From assembly GCA_000432775.1 (NCBI GenBank), contig HF990396.1, positions 532-24,959 on the forward strand: a DNA stretch of 24,428 bases, read 5' to 3'. The position numbers and the translations under genes are program-made. Below the pieces are notes generated by a model. That model did no database searches, was not told the origin of the DNA, and saw only the letters and a program-made list of their open reading frames with translations. This DNA comes from Alistipes sp. CAG:831 (GTDB lineage Bacteria > Bacteroidota > Bacteroidia > Bacteroidales > UBA932). Positions 8,376-17,554 of the stretch are shown here, one piece after another. How positions within the stretch are numbered: position 1 is the first letter of the stretch; every line of letters begins with the position of its first letter.

Positions 8376-11355
8376 GCATGATCATCGGCAGGAAGATAAT
8401 CAGCGCGACGTAGGAGAAGAGCATGCCGCCCATGGTGCCTATCGCGAAGGCGAACCAGAAGACTTCCTCCTTACCGTCGAGCAGGAAGGGCACGAGTCCG
8501 AGGACTGTCGAGAGTATCGTCAGGGATATCGGGATGATCTTGTGGTTGTATGCCCGTATGAAGCTGCGTCTGTGAGCGGGCATGCGGTTGTACTCGTTCA
8601 CGATGTAGATGCCGGCGTTGACCACGATGCCGGCGAGCATGATCATCGACGCGAAGCCTCCCTGGTCAAAGGTGGTCTCCGTGAGCCTGAACGCCAGGAA
8701 TATGCCGATGAACGAGACGGGTATCAGCGATATTATGGCCAGCGGCTGGAGGAGCGATTCGAAGAGTACGGCGCATATCATGTAGATGATCACCACTATC
8801 AGCACGAGCAGTATCCACTGGTTCTTGGCTTTCTGCATCCAGTCGTACTGAGGGGAGGAGGCCTTGAATCCTATCGGCAGGACTGAGGTGTTGAGCCGTT
8901 CGATTTCGGATTCCATGAGCCGCTCCTCGAGCTTGTAGGAGCCGATGAAGTTGTAGCGGACGCAGAGGATGTACTCCTGATCCTGACGGAAGATATTGTT
9001 GCCGGAGTTACGGCTGTCTATCGAGCCTATCTCGTCGAAGCGGATGTCGGTGCTGTCTATGCGGATGTACTCGTTGGCCAGGTGCCATACGTCGAAGCTC
9101 TCTGCATCGTCCGATATCAGACGGACGTCCATCCTTTCCCCGTTATCGCTCATCGTGGTGCCTACAAATTGAGAGAAGAGTCTCTCGCTCAGGGCGCTGA
9201 ATGCGGACACGGGGTTGATGCCGTAGAGGGCCAGGTTGTCGTAATCGTAGGTTATCAGGTACTCGCGGCTGCCCTCGGAGGAGGAATAGTAGTAGTTCTC
9301 CGGACCTTCGATGCTCAGGTCCGAGACTCTCGGGTTGGCGGAAAGCCGCTCCACGAGGTCCTCGCAGAAGCCGTAGAGGATATCGTAGTTGTATCCCGAC
9401 AGGATGATGTTGCCGTTGCGGTAGGTGCTGCCGCCTATGTAGTTGGAGAAGTTCTGGTCGTTGATGCCGTAGACGCTCCAGTTGGCTCCGCCGTAGTCTA
9501 TTGCCTTTCGGATGACCTGCTGCTTGAGTATGGCCGGGAATGAGGTGCGGTTGACGTCCTCGTGGAACTCTACGGAGATGCTGCCCCTGTCGTAGGAGGT
9601 GATGGAGGTACGGAAGAGCTTGATCTCGTCGAATCCGGCCAGGAAGTTTTCCATGTAGACCATGATCTCATTGAGCTGCTGTACCGAACATCCCTCGGGC
9701 ATACCGGCGCTGATGTAGAGCACCGGCCGCTCGGGCTGGCGGAACATCGACGCGAAGCCGTCCAGGCTCTTGCGGAAGAGGAGGAAGGAGCCTCCGAAGG
9801 CCAGGAGGAAGAAGAGGATAACGGCCCAATTGAATTTTTTCACGTAGAATATGAACCGTCCGTAGCCCTGGGAGAAACGCACGATCTTCCTCCGCCGCCT
9901 GATGGAGAATGAGATGCTCTCTGATTTCACCGGCAGGTAGTCCAGAAGGGCCGGTACGAAGAACAGGGCGGTGATCATCGATACGGTCAGGTTGATGATA
10001 ATCACGGTGGAAAAATCGGCCAGTATGCGTTTCTGCTCCTCCGGCAGGAAGAATATCACGGTCAGCGAGCCTATGGTGGTCAGCAGGGCGGCGAGTATCG
10101 CCAGGAACACCTTCCGGTCCCGGTAGTAGGAGTAGTGCGAGACCATGATGATCGAGTTGTCGATGATGATGCTCAGCGATATCGATATGCCGGCCAGGGA
10201 GTAGATGTGTATGTCGATGTCCAGCAGGACGTAGAAGATGCAGGCGACAATGAGGTTGACCAGCAGGGTCAGGCCTATGAGAAAAGTGTATCTGGGGCTG
10301 AATGTGGTAACGAAGATGAAGGCCAGGAGGATGACCACGCAGAGCAGGGTCCTGCGTACCAGCTTGCCCACCTCCTCGCTGATCTCGGTGGAGACATCGT
10401 AGGCCTTCAGGGCAGAGAAGGATTCCGGGAAGCCGGTTTCGAGCCGTGTCATGGTCTCCTCCACTGTGCGGCAGACCTGGACGGTGTTGATGGATTCCTC
10501 CGGGTATACAGTGATGTTGATAGTGTTGAGGCCGTTGATGCGGTAGTATGAACTTGGCACTTTCTCCTTGAGGGTGATACTTGCCACATCGCTCAGCCTG
10601 ATGATGCGGCCCTCCTTGTTGGCTACGGGTACTCTGCTGAGCTCGACCGGGGCATTGCGCAGGATGATGTCCGGTTCCTCGTCGGGGTTGTACGCAGGGG
10701 CACTTCCGACTACGCTGGTGCCCTCCAGGTAGGTTGAAACGGCATTGTAGAGTTCGTAGGAACTGACTCCTGCGGCTTTCATCTTCTCCGGATTGAAAGC
10801 TATCTCCATGTAATTTGGCGTAGCTCCTGACAGCACTACGGAGCTCACTCCTTCGATGATGGACAGGTCCTTGAGGATGTGGTCGTTGATGTACTGCTCT
10901 ATCTGGTTGGTGGGCAGGTCCGCATTGACGGTGTAGGTGAGTATGGGGTCAACATTGGCTCCGCCGGTGGAGACTGAGAGCTCCGGATAGGATACTCCGT
11001 CCGGCAGTTGGTCGTAGAGGGAGCGGAGGGCCGAGGATATTTCGAACCGGACGGCGTCCACATCCTCTTTTTTCTTGAGAGTGATGTCTATGGAACCCTC
11101 TTCCTTGCGGCTCATCGAGGATACGCGGCTGATACCCTTGATCGAGGATATATAGCCTTCAATCTTGGAGGTCACCTCACTCTCTATGACCCTTGCCGAT
11201 GCATCCTGCCAGTAGAATGAAATCGACATGGTCTGCTGCTTGTCTCTCGGCAGGTACTGCAGGTTGAGGGACGGCAGCATGGCCGCACCGATGACCGTGA
11301 GTACCGCGAAGATCAGCAGCACAGAGAATGACGGTATCCTGAAACCTCCTTTCAT
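8254..11355 (-). CDS. RND efflux permease, second subunit
   Basis: This 1033-residue inner-membrane RND (HAE-type) permease is the last gene of the efflux operon. The N-terminal helix (about 10-32) leads to the porter domain (YWQDASARVIESEV). The TM4 motif is SLSIIIDNSIIMVSHY, with D399-N400 where AcrB has two aspartates, and the TM10 region GIVVNAGIYIVNEYN lacks the AcrB lysine. With the preceding, different permease it probably forms a heteromeric trimer, by analogy with MdtBC. ATG 11355 overlaps the upstream stop (ATGA, 11352-11355). The odd part is the C-terminus: after the last helix (FLPMIM) the frame continues for about 40 residues, antisense to the converging MFS gene, giving a very basic tail (PRRKRSREGKR, RRRRK) unlike normal family ends. 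Confidence 0.9.
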   Translation of the reverse strand: MKGGFRIPSFSVLLIFAVLTVIGAAMLPSLNLQYLPRDKQQTMSISFYWQDASARVIESEVTSKIEGYISSIKGISRVSSMSRKEEGSIDITLKKKEDVDAVRFEISSALRSLYDQLPDGVSYPELSVSTGGANVDPILTYTVNADLPTNQIEQYINDHILKDLSIIEGVSSVVLSGATPNYMEIAFNPEKMKAAGVSSYELYNAVSTYLEGTSVVGSAPAYNPDEEPDIILRNAPVELSRVPVANKEGRIIRLSDVASITLKEKVPSSYYRINGLNTINITVYPEESINTVQVCRTVEETMTRLETGFPESFSALKAYDVSTEISEEVGKLVRRTLLCVVILLAFIFVTTFSPRYTFLIGLTLLVNLIVACIFYVLLDIDIHIYSLAGISISLSIIIDNSIIMVSHYSYYRDRKVFLAILAALLTTIGSLTVIFFLPEEQKRILADFSTVIIINLTVSMITALFFVPALLDYLPVKSESISFSIRRRRKIVRFSQGYGRFIFYVKKFNWAVILFFLLAFGGSFLLFRKSLDGFASMFRQPERPVLYISAGMPEGCSVQQLNEIMVYMENFLAGFDEIKLFRTSITSYDRGSISVEFHEDVNRTSFPAILKQQVIRKAIDYGGANWSVYGINDQNFSNYIGGSTYRNGNIILSGYNYDILYGFCEDLVERLSANPRVSDLSIEGPENYYYSSSEGSREYLITYDYDNLALYGINPVSAFSALSERLFSQFVGTTMSDNGERMDVRLISDDAESFDVWHLANEYIRIDSTDIRFDEIGSIDSRNSGNNIFRQDQEYILCVRYNFIGSYKLEERLMESEIERLNTSVLPIGFKASSPQYDWMQKAKNQWILLVLIVVIIYMICAVLFESLLQPLAIISLIPVSFIGIFLAFRLTETTFDQGGFASMIMLAGIVVNAGIYIVNEYNRMPAHRRSFIRAYNHKIIPISLTILSTVLGLVPFLLDGKEEVFWFAFAIGTMGGMLFSYVALIIFLPMIMPTPPGSGGNGEPRRKRSREGKRGSGRLLSGRRRRKTDAPL

Positions 11356-14300
11356 CTCCTCTTCTTCCTATAGATCCGGTAGTAAATCAATGGAATGCCG
11401 AAAATGCTGACAATCAGACCTATGATCATGCCGCCGATCATCACTATCGACATCGGGTACTGCAGGTCGGAGCCCATGTCCCCGCGGGTGAGGAAAGGCA
11501 CCATGGCCAGTACTGTGGTCAGGGTCGTCATCAGGATTGGGTTGAGCCTCCGCGAGCCGCCAGTCATGATGGCCCTGAGCAGGCCGTAGCCGTTCTCCTT
11601 GCGTAGACGGTTGATAGTGTCGACTTTGAGTATGGAGTCGTTGATTACGATACCGCTCATCACGACTATGCCTATCATGGACATGGCGTTGATGCCTCCC
11701 CCGCATATCCACAGCAGCAGGAGAGCTCCGAAGATGTCCACCACTATCTCCGACAGGATGATTAGCGGCTGGATGATGGACTCGAACTGTGCCGCGAGTA
11801 TCAGGTACAGCAGCAGTATGGCCACCACCGCTATCATCATCAGCTCCCGTATAGTCTCGCGGCTGGAGAAATATGAGCCGCTGAAAGCCACGTCCCATGT
11901 GCCGTCCTCAATGGAAATATTCCGCGCTGCGGCCATGACCTCCGGCACCTGAGAGTCGGGAATATCCAGTTCGAGGGGGTAGAAATTGCCGGACATCCCG
12001 GAGACAATGGTCTTCAGGTCCCTGCTGCGGCCTTCAGTGATGAAAGCGTTCAGGGGAATGTCGGCCCCGTCCTGGTTGCGGATGCTGCCGCTGAGCAGGT
12101 CAGCGGAGCGGTTCTCATCTCCGACCACCACGGGAATGGAGTAGTCGCCGGTGGTAATCGAGAAGATATTGTCTTCCCTGGTGCGTTTGCGGAGGGTGCT
12201 GAGGACTTCTGAGTAGGAGATGTTGTACAGGGACATTTTCTCGATATCCAGTACGAGCATTATCTGTTCCTGCCAGCTCACAGGAGAGATGTACACATCC
12301 GGTGCGGCCTCGCTTATCTCCGAGAGAATGGTGTTGAGCCGGTCCGGCTCCGGGGTGCGTCCGTCGCGGCCGCTGATCTGTACAGTCAGTTTCGAGCCGT
12401 CGCTGGAGAACATGAGGGTGAAGAGGTTGCCGGCGTCCGTGAAGTTGAACGAGGCGTCCGGATAGTGCTCCCTGAGGAAGGCAGCGGCCTCATTCATCAG
12501 ACTGTCAAGACCTTCTGCGGTATGGGCCCTGAAGTATATCTGTGCCTCGCTCTGACTCATGTCCCTGGTGTGGGGCATGAGGAACTGCTGGGTGCCGCAC
12601 ATCTGTGTCACCTGGGCTGTATGGGGCTTTACGGCCTCTACAAGGGTGGTGCTGCGGCGGTCGTTCTCAGTGATGGTCACGGGTCTGTTCCAGTCTACGT
12701 TGAGGACGATGTCGCTCTTGGTTACCGGAGGGAAGGTGCTCTTGTCCAGTTCCATGAACAGCAGTACGGAAAGAGGTATGGACACTGCCATCAGAGTCAG
12801 GACAATACCCTGGTGGCGGAATGTCCATTTCAGGGCTTTCTCGTAGGAGGGGCCCAATTCCAGAAAACGGTCTATGCGGGCAAGGTACTTGTTGTCCATT
12901 TTGCGTCCGCGGCGGCGGTACATCGCGTAGTAGTAGACGGGAACCACCAGGACGGCGAAGAGCAGTGAGGAGAACAGACCTACGGTGATGGCCACGGCCT
13001 GGTCGAAGAATATCTCTCCGGCAATTCCGCTGAGGAAGACGAGAGGTACGAAGACGGCGCAGTTGGTCAGGATGGAGCTGAGCATCGGGGCAAATACCTC
13101 TCCCGAGCCTATGGCCACGGCATCTTCCAGAGTGTCGCCCCTCTCCCACCGCTGGGTGATGTTGTCTATGACGATAATCGAGTTGTCCACCATCATTCCG
13201 ACACTGAGTATGAGGCCGGCCAGGGAGATGATGTTGATGCTTATCCCCATTAGGAAGAGGGCGAGCATCGAGGTCAGCAGGGAGGCTACGATAGTGGGGA
13301 TGATGAGCAGAGAGAAGCGGAAGTTGCGCATGAAGAGCAGAATCACGATGCTGGCGAGGATGATGCCGGCGTAGAGGTTCTGTTCGAGGTTCTCTATGGT
13401 GTAGCGCAGCAGTTCGGTCTGGTCGCGGGTGACGGTGAACTCCACACCCGGATAATCATCGCGGAACTCCTCTATGCGGTCGTTCAGCTCATCCTGAAGG
13501 GTGTTCATCCTGGCATCGCTCTGCTTGATTATGGCCATGCTGACTGCCCGGCTGCCGTCGGAACGGATAAGGCAGTCCTCCGAGGCAGGCTGTTCTATGA
13601 CTTCGGCCAGCTCGCTGAAACGGTAGACGCGGCCGCCGATATTGAGACGGATATTCTCTATGTCGTCCTTGGAATTGATTTCGGAGTTGAAGCGGATATT
13701 CCAGTGGTACTGGCCGTCGCGTATCGACAGGTTGCCAAGGCGTATGTTGTTGGCCTCGATGGCTTCGGAGAGCCGCTCGGGAGTGACGCCTATGGCGGTG
13801 AGCCTGTCAATGTCCGGGATGATGAGTATCTCCGGGAAGACCAGCCCGCTGAGGTCCACCATCGCCACTTCCGGTATCTGCTCTATACGCTTGGAGATGA
13901 CGCTGGAGGCCAGACGGCTCAGCTCCATGGTGCGGGAGGTGTCCCGGACTGTCATGTTGACGAAGAAGGCGGGGATGTCGGTCGCGCTGGACTTGAGGGC
14001 CTTGGGTCTCTCAGCCCCTTCCGGCAGGGAGGACATGGCCCTGTCTATCCGCTCGTTGACTTCCACGAAGATGAAGTCGATGTCGGCACCGTAGTCGAAG
14101 CTCAGGCGGATGATGCCCACTCCGCTCTCGGACTGGGAGCGGATGTCGGTCAGCGAGGGTATCTGCATGAGCTGGCGGCGCAGGGGCTGGAGGTATTCGT
14201 CCATCTCACGGGCGGAGCTGCCGTCGACCTTGACCTGTACTGTAATCTGCGGGATGTCCACGTCCGGCATAAGGGAGACCGGTATCAGCTTGATGGACAC

Positions 14301-14372
14301 CGCTCCGAGGACTGCCACGGCGAAAAGCACCATGGAGACCGCCACAGGCCGTTTGATGAGCTTGCGGATCAT
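11352..14372 (-). CDS. RND efflux permease, first subunit
   Basis: This 1006-residue RND permease carries out proton-driven export as part of a tripartite pump. The first helix (about 11-35) ends in the family-typical PVSLMPDVDIPQITV. The porter domain has GSSAREMDEYLQPLRRQL, the TM4 motif is SVGMMVDNSIIVIDN (D396-N397), and TM10 is GIVVMSGIVINDSILKVD with N911-D912. The single Asp in TM4 and absence of the AcrB-type lysine fit the VDN branch of RND proteins (as in SwrC) rather than classic AcrB. Start ATG 14372 overlaps the stop of the membrane fusion gene (ATGA), and its own stop overlaps the next permease in the same way, so the subunits are translationally coupled. Confidence 0.92.
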   Translation of the reverse strand: MIRKLIKRPVAVSMVLFAVAVLGAVSIKLIPVSLMPDVDIPQITVQVKVDGSSAREMDEYLQPLRRQLMQIPSLTDIRSQSESGVGIIRLSFDYGADIDFIFVEVNERIDRAMSSLPEGAERPKALKSSATDIPAFFVNMTVRDTSRTMELSRLASSVISKRIEQIPEVAMVDLSGLVFPEILIIPDIDRLTAIGVTPERLSEAIEANNIRLGNLSIRDGQYHWNIRFNSEINSKDDIENIRLNIGGRVYRFSELAEVIEQPASEDCLIRSDGSRAVSMAIIKQSDARMNTLQDELNDRIEEFRDDYPGVEFTVTRDQTELLRYTIENLEQNLYAGIILASIVILLFMRNFRFSLLIIPTIVASLLTSMLALFLMGISINIISLAGLILSVGMMVDNSIIVIDNITQRWERGDTLEDAVAIGSGEVFAPMLSSILTNCAVFVPLVFLSGIAGEIFFDQAVAITVGLFSSLLFAVLVVPVYYYAMYRRRGRKMDNKYLARIDRFLELGPSYEKALKWTFRHQGIVLTLMAVSIPLSVLLFMELDKSTFPPVTKSDIVLNVDWNRPVTITENDRRSTTLVEAVKPHTAQVTQMCGTQQFLMPHTRDMSQSEAQIYFRAHTAEGLDSLMNEAAAFLREHYPDASFNFTDAGNLFTLMFSSDGSKLTVQISGRDGRTPEPDRLNTILSEISEAAPDVYISPVSWQEQIMLVLDIEKMSLYNISYSEVLSTLRKRTREDNIFSITTGDYSIPVVVGDENRSADLLSGSIRNQDGADIPLNAFITEGRSRDLKTIVSGMSGNFYPLELDIPDSQVPEVMAAARNISIEDGTWDVAFSGSYFSSRETIRELMMIAVVAILLLYLILAAQFESIIQPLIILSEIVVDIFGALLLLWICGGGINAMSMIGIVVMSGIVINDSILKVDTINRLRKENGYGLLRAIMTGGSRRLNPILMTTLTTVLAMVPFLTRGDMGSDLQYPMSIVMIGGMIIGLIVSIFGIPLIYYRIYRKKRR

Positions 14373-15448
14373 TGTCTTACGATGACTTTAGATTCGTGTG
14401 CGAGGTTGAGGTTGCCGGATATGATGACGGCGTCACCCAGTTCCAGCTGGGCGTTGCGTTCCTGATTTACTTGTACCACATGGCTCCCGCTGTTGGACAT
14501 CAGGATGTCCACGTAGACCCAGCGGGCCGAGCTGTCGGCAGCCTGATAGACGAAGAGTACGTCCTCGTTGTCGCGCATGACCACCGCGCTTTTGGGCACT
14601 ACCTGCTGTGCGGGGATAATCTCTTCAACGGTCACGCGGACGTTCATGCCGTCCATCATGTTGCCGTCGGAGTTGCTCACTGAGGCGGTTATCTGGATCT
14701 GCCCTTTCTCGTCCACCATGGGATTGATGGCGGTTATGCGGCCGGTATAGGTCTTCCCGGGATTGTTGAAGGGGGATATTTTCACAGGCATACCCGTTCT
14801 GACGGAGGGAATTTCCGACTCGAGGAGAGGAAAAGTGACTTCGAAACTGCTGTCGTCAATCAGGGTGCAGAACTCCTCCGAAGGAGCATTCTCATAGACT
14901 CTGGCCTTGATGCCGGCCACCTTGCCGCTGAATGGTGCCGTTATCTTCGTGCCGCGAAGGTCGCTCAGGGCCTTGCGGTAAGTCTGCTCCGCGTCGTCGT
15001 AGCCGGAGCGGGTGCGGGCGATGGCCATAGTGGCGGGAGGTACATTGGAAGTGTCCGCGTCCCCGTATCCGAAGCCTATCAGTACGTCGTTCATGTCTAT
15101 GCGGGCCTTGCTCAGGGCATTCTCAGCCTGTGCCAAGGCTATGGAGGCATTCTCCTGGTCGAGGGAGGCTATCAGCTCTCCCTCACGGACCTTCTGGCCG
15201 TTGATGAAATTGACCTGCTCGATGGTGCCGGTGGTCCCGAAGCGCAGGGTGCTCTTGCGGACAGCCATGAGCTTGCCGTTGCTTATGGTCTGGCGGGTGA
15301 AGTCCTGGAGTCGGAGCGTCATGGTATCCACGTAATTGCCCTTCACTGCCTGGGAGAGGCGGGTGAGGGTGTCTTCTTCCACGTCCTTTTTGTTCTGGCC
15401 GCAGGCAGCGGTGAGGACCAGCAGCGGCAGTATCAGCAGTTTTTTCAT
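14369..15448 (-). CDS. RND membrane fusion lipoprotein (HlyD/AcrA-like)
   Basis: This 359-residue periplasmic adaptor joins the RND permeases to the outer-membrane channel. The signal peptide MKKLLILPLLVLTAAC has a lipobox with Cys16, so it should be lipid-anchored. The biotinyl-lipoyl-like half-motifs flank the hairpin: GTIEQVNFINGQKVREGELIASLD before and KITAPFSGKVAGIKA after. A coiled-coil stretch of about 70 residues lies between (ENASIALAQAENALSKARID...). Beta-barrel and membrane-proximal domains follow (PGKTYTGRITAINPMVD, VPKSAVVMRDNEDVLFV). It starts 14 bp after the TolC-like gene stops and ends in an ATGA overlap with the first RND gene, so the order is channel, adaptor, permease, permease. 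Confidence 0.92.
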   Translation of the reverse strand: MKKLLILPLLVLTAACGQNKKDVEEDTLTRLSQAVKGNYVDTMTLRLQDFTRQTISNGKLMAVRKSTLRFGTTGTIEQVNFINGQKVREGELIASLDQENASIALAQAENALSKARIDMNDVLIGFGYGDADTSNVPPATMAIARTRSGYDDAEQTYRKALSDLRGTKITAPFSGKVAGIKARVYENAPSEEFCTLIDDSSFEVTFPLLESEIPSVRTGMPVKISPFNNPGKTYTGRITAINPMVDEKGQIQITASVSNSDGNMMDGMNVRVTVEEIIPAQQVVPKSAVVMRDNEDVLFVYQAADSSARWVYVDILMSNSGSHVVQVNQERNAQLELGDAVIISGNLNLAHESKVIVRQ

Positions 15449-15462
15449 ATTGTCTTATGTTT

Positions 15463-16998
15463 CTATTCGTCTATGAGTTTGTCAAATTCGGCGTCGAGGT
15501 CCTTGCCGTAGATATAGTCGTAAAGGGTGTCTTTGCGCAGGCTGTAGTAGTAGTTCCAGTAATTGGCCAGTTCCTCTATGTACTGGGCAGAAGCCTCGTC
15601 CCTCTCATTCTGGGCCGTATTGATGTCGAGGATGCTGATGCTGCCGTTGCGGAAGCGCTGGAGGGCCAGTTCGAAGCGCTCGGTGGCTATGCCGTCGGCC
15701 TTCTGCGAGACATCACACTGCTTGGCCTGTGCGTTGAACTGTATCACCCTGATGTAGATGTCCTGGCGTCTCTCCATGATCTCCTGCTCGACCTGGGTCA
15801 GGATTATCTCCTGCTCTGTCTTGGCCATCTGTACCTTACCCTTTCCGAGACCCCAGTCCACGATAGGCACGCTGAGGCTCAGGCCGACGATTTCCTGGTC
15901 AATGGGGTTGCGGTAGGAGGATACGAAGTCGCTGCCGGTCTGGGTCAGACCGAACTGGGCCGTGAGGGTGGCGCTGAATCCGCGGTCGGCCTTGGCCTGG
16001 GCTATGGCCGCTTCAGCCTCGATGAGGTTGATCTCGTTGTTGAGGCTGAATGAGGTGTTCTGCAGGCTGCGGGTTACGGCGTCCTCCTCGTCTATGGTGA
16101 TGTCTGAATGGTGCGTGGGTGTGATAAGGGTAATCTCAGTGTCATCGGTCAGTCCGAGGTAGGACCTGAGACTGAGCATGGACTGGCGCAGCTCCACTTC
16201 GGCACTGGCTACGGCTATGTCCGCGTTGAGCAGCTGGAGCTCCATCTGCAGGAGCTCGTCCTTGGTGTAGGTGCCGATGCCGAATCTCTCCTGGGCTATG
16301 GCGTAGAGCTGTTGAGTGCTCTCGTATCGGCTGCGGGTCATCTCGAGGCTCTTCTGGGCGCGGAGCACGTTGAAAAAGTATGTTGTGGCCGTAACTGCTA
16401 TCTCCTCCATGTCCTCGAGATACACGCGCTTGGACATCTCGTAGCGCTTGGGCTCGGTCTTCTTCTCCCATTTCAGCCGGTTGTACTGGAAGATGGGCTG
16501 GTAGTAGGCGATGTTGACGGGGTTGGAGTTGTAGGCCATGTCTCCGTAGGGGGAGAACTGGTCGAAGCGGTTGAGGTAGGTGTTCAGGGATACGGTACCT
16601 CCGGTGAACGGGATGTTCTGGTCGATGGACAGCTGCAGGGAGTTGTTCATGTTGTCGTTCTGCACATAGTGGGTCTCGCCCGTCTCGGCGTCCTGCAGAG
16701 CTACGATAGACCGGTTGTACTGCCCGAGGTCAGCCCCCAGGTTCAGTGAGGGAAGAAACTGCGCCTTATAGGACCGGAACTGCCAGTAGCTGCTTATGAA
16801 CGAGTACCGGGCCACCAGCGCCGGCAGCGACTTGCTCTGGGCCATCACGATTACGTCCTCGAGGGTGAAGTCCCAGTGGCGCGGAGTTGCCTGTGCAGAA
16901 TCGGTATAGTGGGATACTGCATTCTGTGCGCTGAGATAACCTGTAACGGAACAGGACAAAAGTACTGCAGCAGCGCAGAGTGCACGTAGATATTTCAT
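15463..16998 (-). CDS. TolC-like outer-membrane efflux protein
   Basis: This 511-residue protein of the OEP/TolC family forms the outer-membrane channel and periplasmic tunnel of the pump encoded downstream. The signal peptide ends near LSAQ-NAVS (about residue 26) with no lipobox. Two long helical repeats follow the usual plan. The first includes EEIAVTATTYFFNVLRAQKSLEMTRSR and GIGTYTKDELLQMELQLLNA; the second includes VEQEIMERRQDIYIRVIQFNAQ and RFRNGSISILDINTAQNERD. ATG 16998 is preceded by an AT-rich leader with a TATATTTG box. As the first gene of a four-gene operon it is likely co-transcribed with the adaptor and both permeases. Confidence 0.92.
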   Translation of the reverse strand: MKYLRALCAAAVLLSCSVTGYLSAQNAVSHYTDSAQATPRHWDFTLEDVIVMAQSKSLPALVARYSFISSYWQFRSYKAQFLPSLNLGADLGQYNRSIVALQDAETGETHYVQNDNMNNSLQLSIDQNIPFTGGTVSLNTYLNRFDQFSPYGDMAYNSNPVNIAYYQPIFQYNRLKWEKKTEPKRYEMSKRVYLEDMEEIAVTATTYFFNVLRAQKSLEMTRSRYESTQQLYAIAQERFGIGTYTKDELLQMELQLLNADIAVASAEVELRQSMLSLRSYLGLTDDTEITLITPTHHSDITIDEEDAVTRSLQNTSFSLNNEINLIEAEAAIAQAKADRGFSATLTAQFGLTQTGSDFVSSYRNPIDQEIVGLSLSVPIVDWGLGKGKVQMAKTEQEIILTQVEQEIMERRQDIYIRVIQFNAQAKQCDVSQKADGIATERFELALQRFRNGSISILDINTAQNERDEASAQYIEELANYWNYYYSLRKDTLYDYIYGKDLDAEFDKLIDE

Positions 16999-17024
16999 AA
17001 GGTCAGTTGTTAAATGTTGCTATG

Positions 17025-17032
17025 CAAATATA
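17025..17032 (-). promoter_or_regulatory. -7 box of the efflux operon
   Basis: CAAATATA on the plus strand is TATATTTG on the minus strand, an exact TAnnTTTG match 26 bp before ATG 16998. A convincing -33 TTTG was not seen at 19-21 bp; the region further upstream is A/T-rich. No repressor operator was recognised. Confidence 0.5.
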
Positions 17033-17076
17033 ACGAAAAATTTAATATATCTCATAGTTTGTTTCGATATAGCGGC

Positions 17077-17554
17077 TTATCTAGGTAAGAAATTTAATAT
17101 TTCTCCATTATTTATTTTATAAAGTCCTTTAGAAACGTCTGAAAGTACAATATTGTCTAACACAGTAATTCTAAATGGTAAATCTCCCAGATTGTTTTCA
17201 TCTTTTTTTTCAAATAGAAAATATTCAATCAGATACGGAGGCTCTTCAGAAATAGGAATGATCCAGATATTCAGAGATGAACCGAGGTTCTTTAATTCCA
17301 GAGCATCATCGGCTATCTGCATTATGCAATGGGAACAGCCTATGTCTGTTAAATATACAAGATTCTTCAGGAGTGACCGCAATTATCCTGGATACTACGA
17401 AGGAAGAGGCACCGGTCAGAGAGCAGGTGTCTTTGGAGAGAAAGCAATCCAATGCATTAATTTTGTCATCATAATTGTTCTTACATGCTGTACACATTAT
17501 AAGAACAACTATGATGACAAAATGGGTGGTGATATAGTAAAGTTTATAAATCAA
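17077..17554 (-). pseudogene. Thioredoxin-like lipoprotein, frameshifted
   Basis: Two overlapping frames appear to be halves of one gene. The first (17554-17306, 82 codons, TTG start) encodes a lipoprotein-like signal peptide (HFVIIVVLIMCTAC-K) and continues to AVTPEES. The second (17382-17077) encodes LVYLTDIGCSHCIMQIADDAL, a beta-strand/C-x-x-C/helix pattern typical of thioredoxin-fold proteins, and runs to a stop at 17077. The second frame has a TAA right before its only start (TTG 17382), so it is not independent. One extra base (or two lost) somewhere around 17340-17390 would join them into about 158 residues. The gene overlaps the end of the propeller lipoprotein gene by 11 bp. Thioredoxin-like lipoproteins next to propeller lipoproteins are a recurring Bacteroidales pattern. 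A true mutation, a sequencing error and programmed frameshifting all remain possible. Confidence 0.6.
17460..17523. repeat. 64-bp near-perfect palindrome
   Basis: The arms 17460-17483 and 17500-17523 (24 nt each) pair with a single mismatch, and the 16-nt centre itself contains the palindrome TGTACA at 17489-17494 on the same symmetry axis. Part lies within the lipoprotein signal-peptide codons of the frameshifted gene and it begins about 20 bp after the stop of the upstream propeller gene. In RNA it would form a very stable hairpin. It has no U-tract typical of a terminator directly after it. Confidence 0.85.

Noticed and set aside
17460..17523. Palindrome as an intrinsic terminator for the propeller gene
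   Set aside because: The stem is AT-rich, lies inside the next reading frame and lacks a following T-tract on the minus strand, so a simple terminator is not the best reading.
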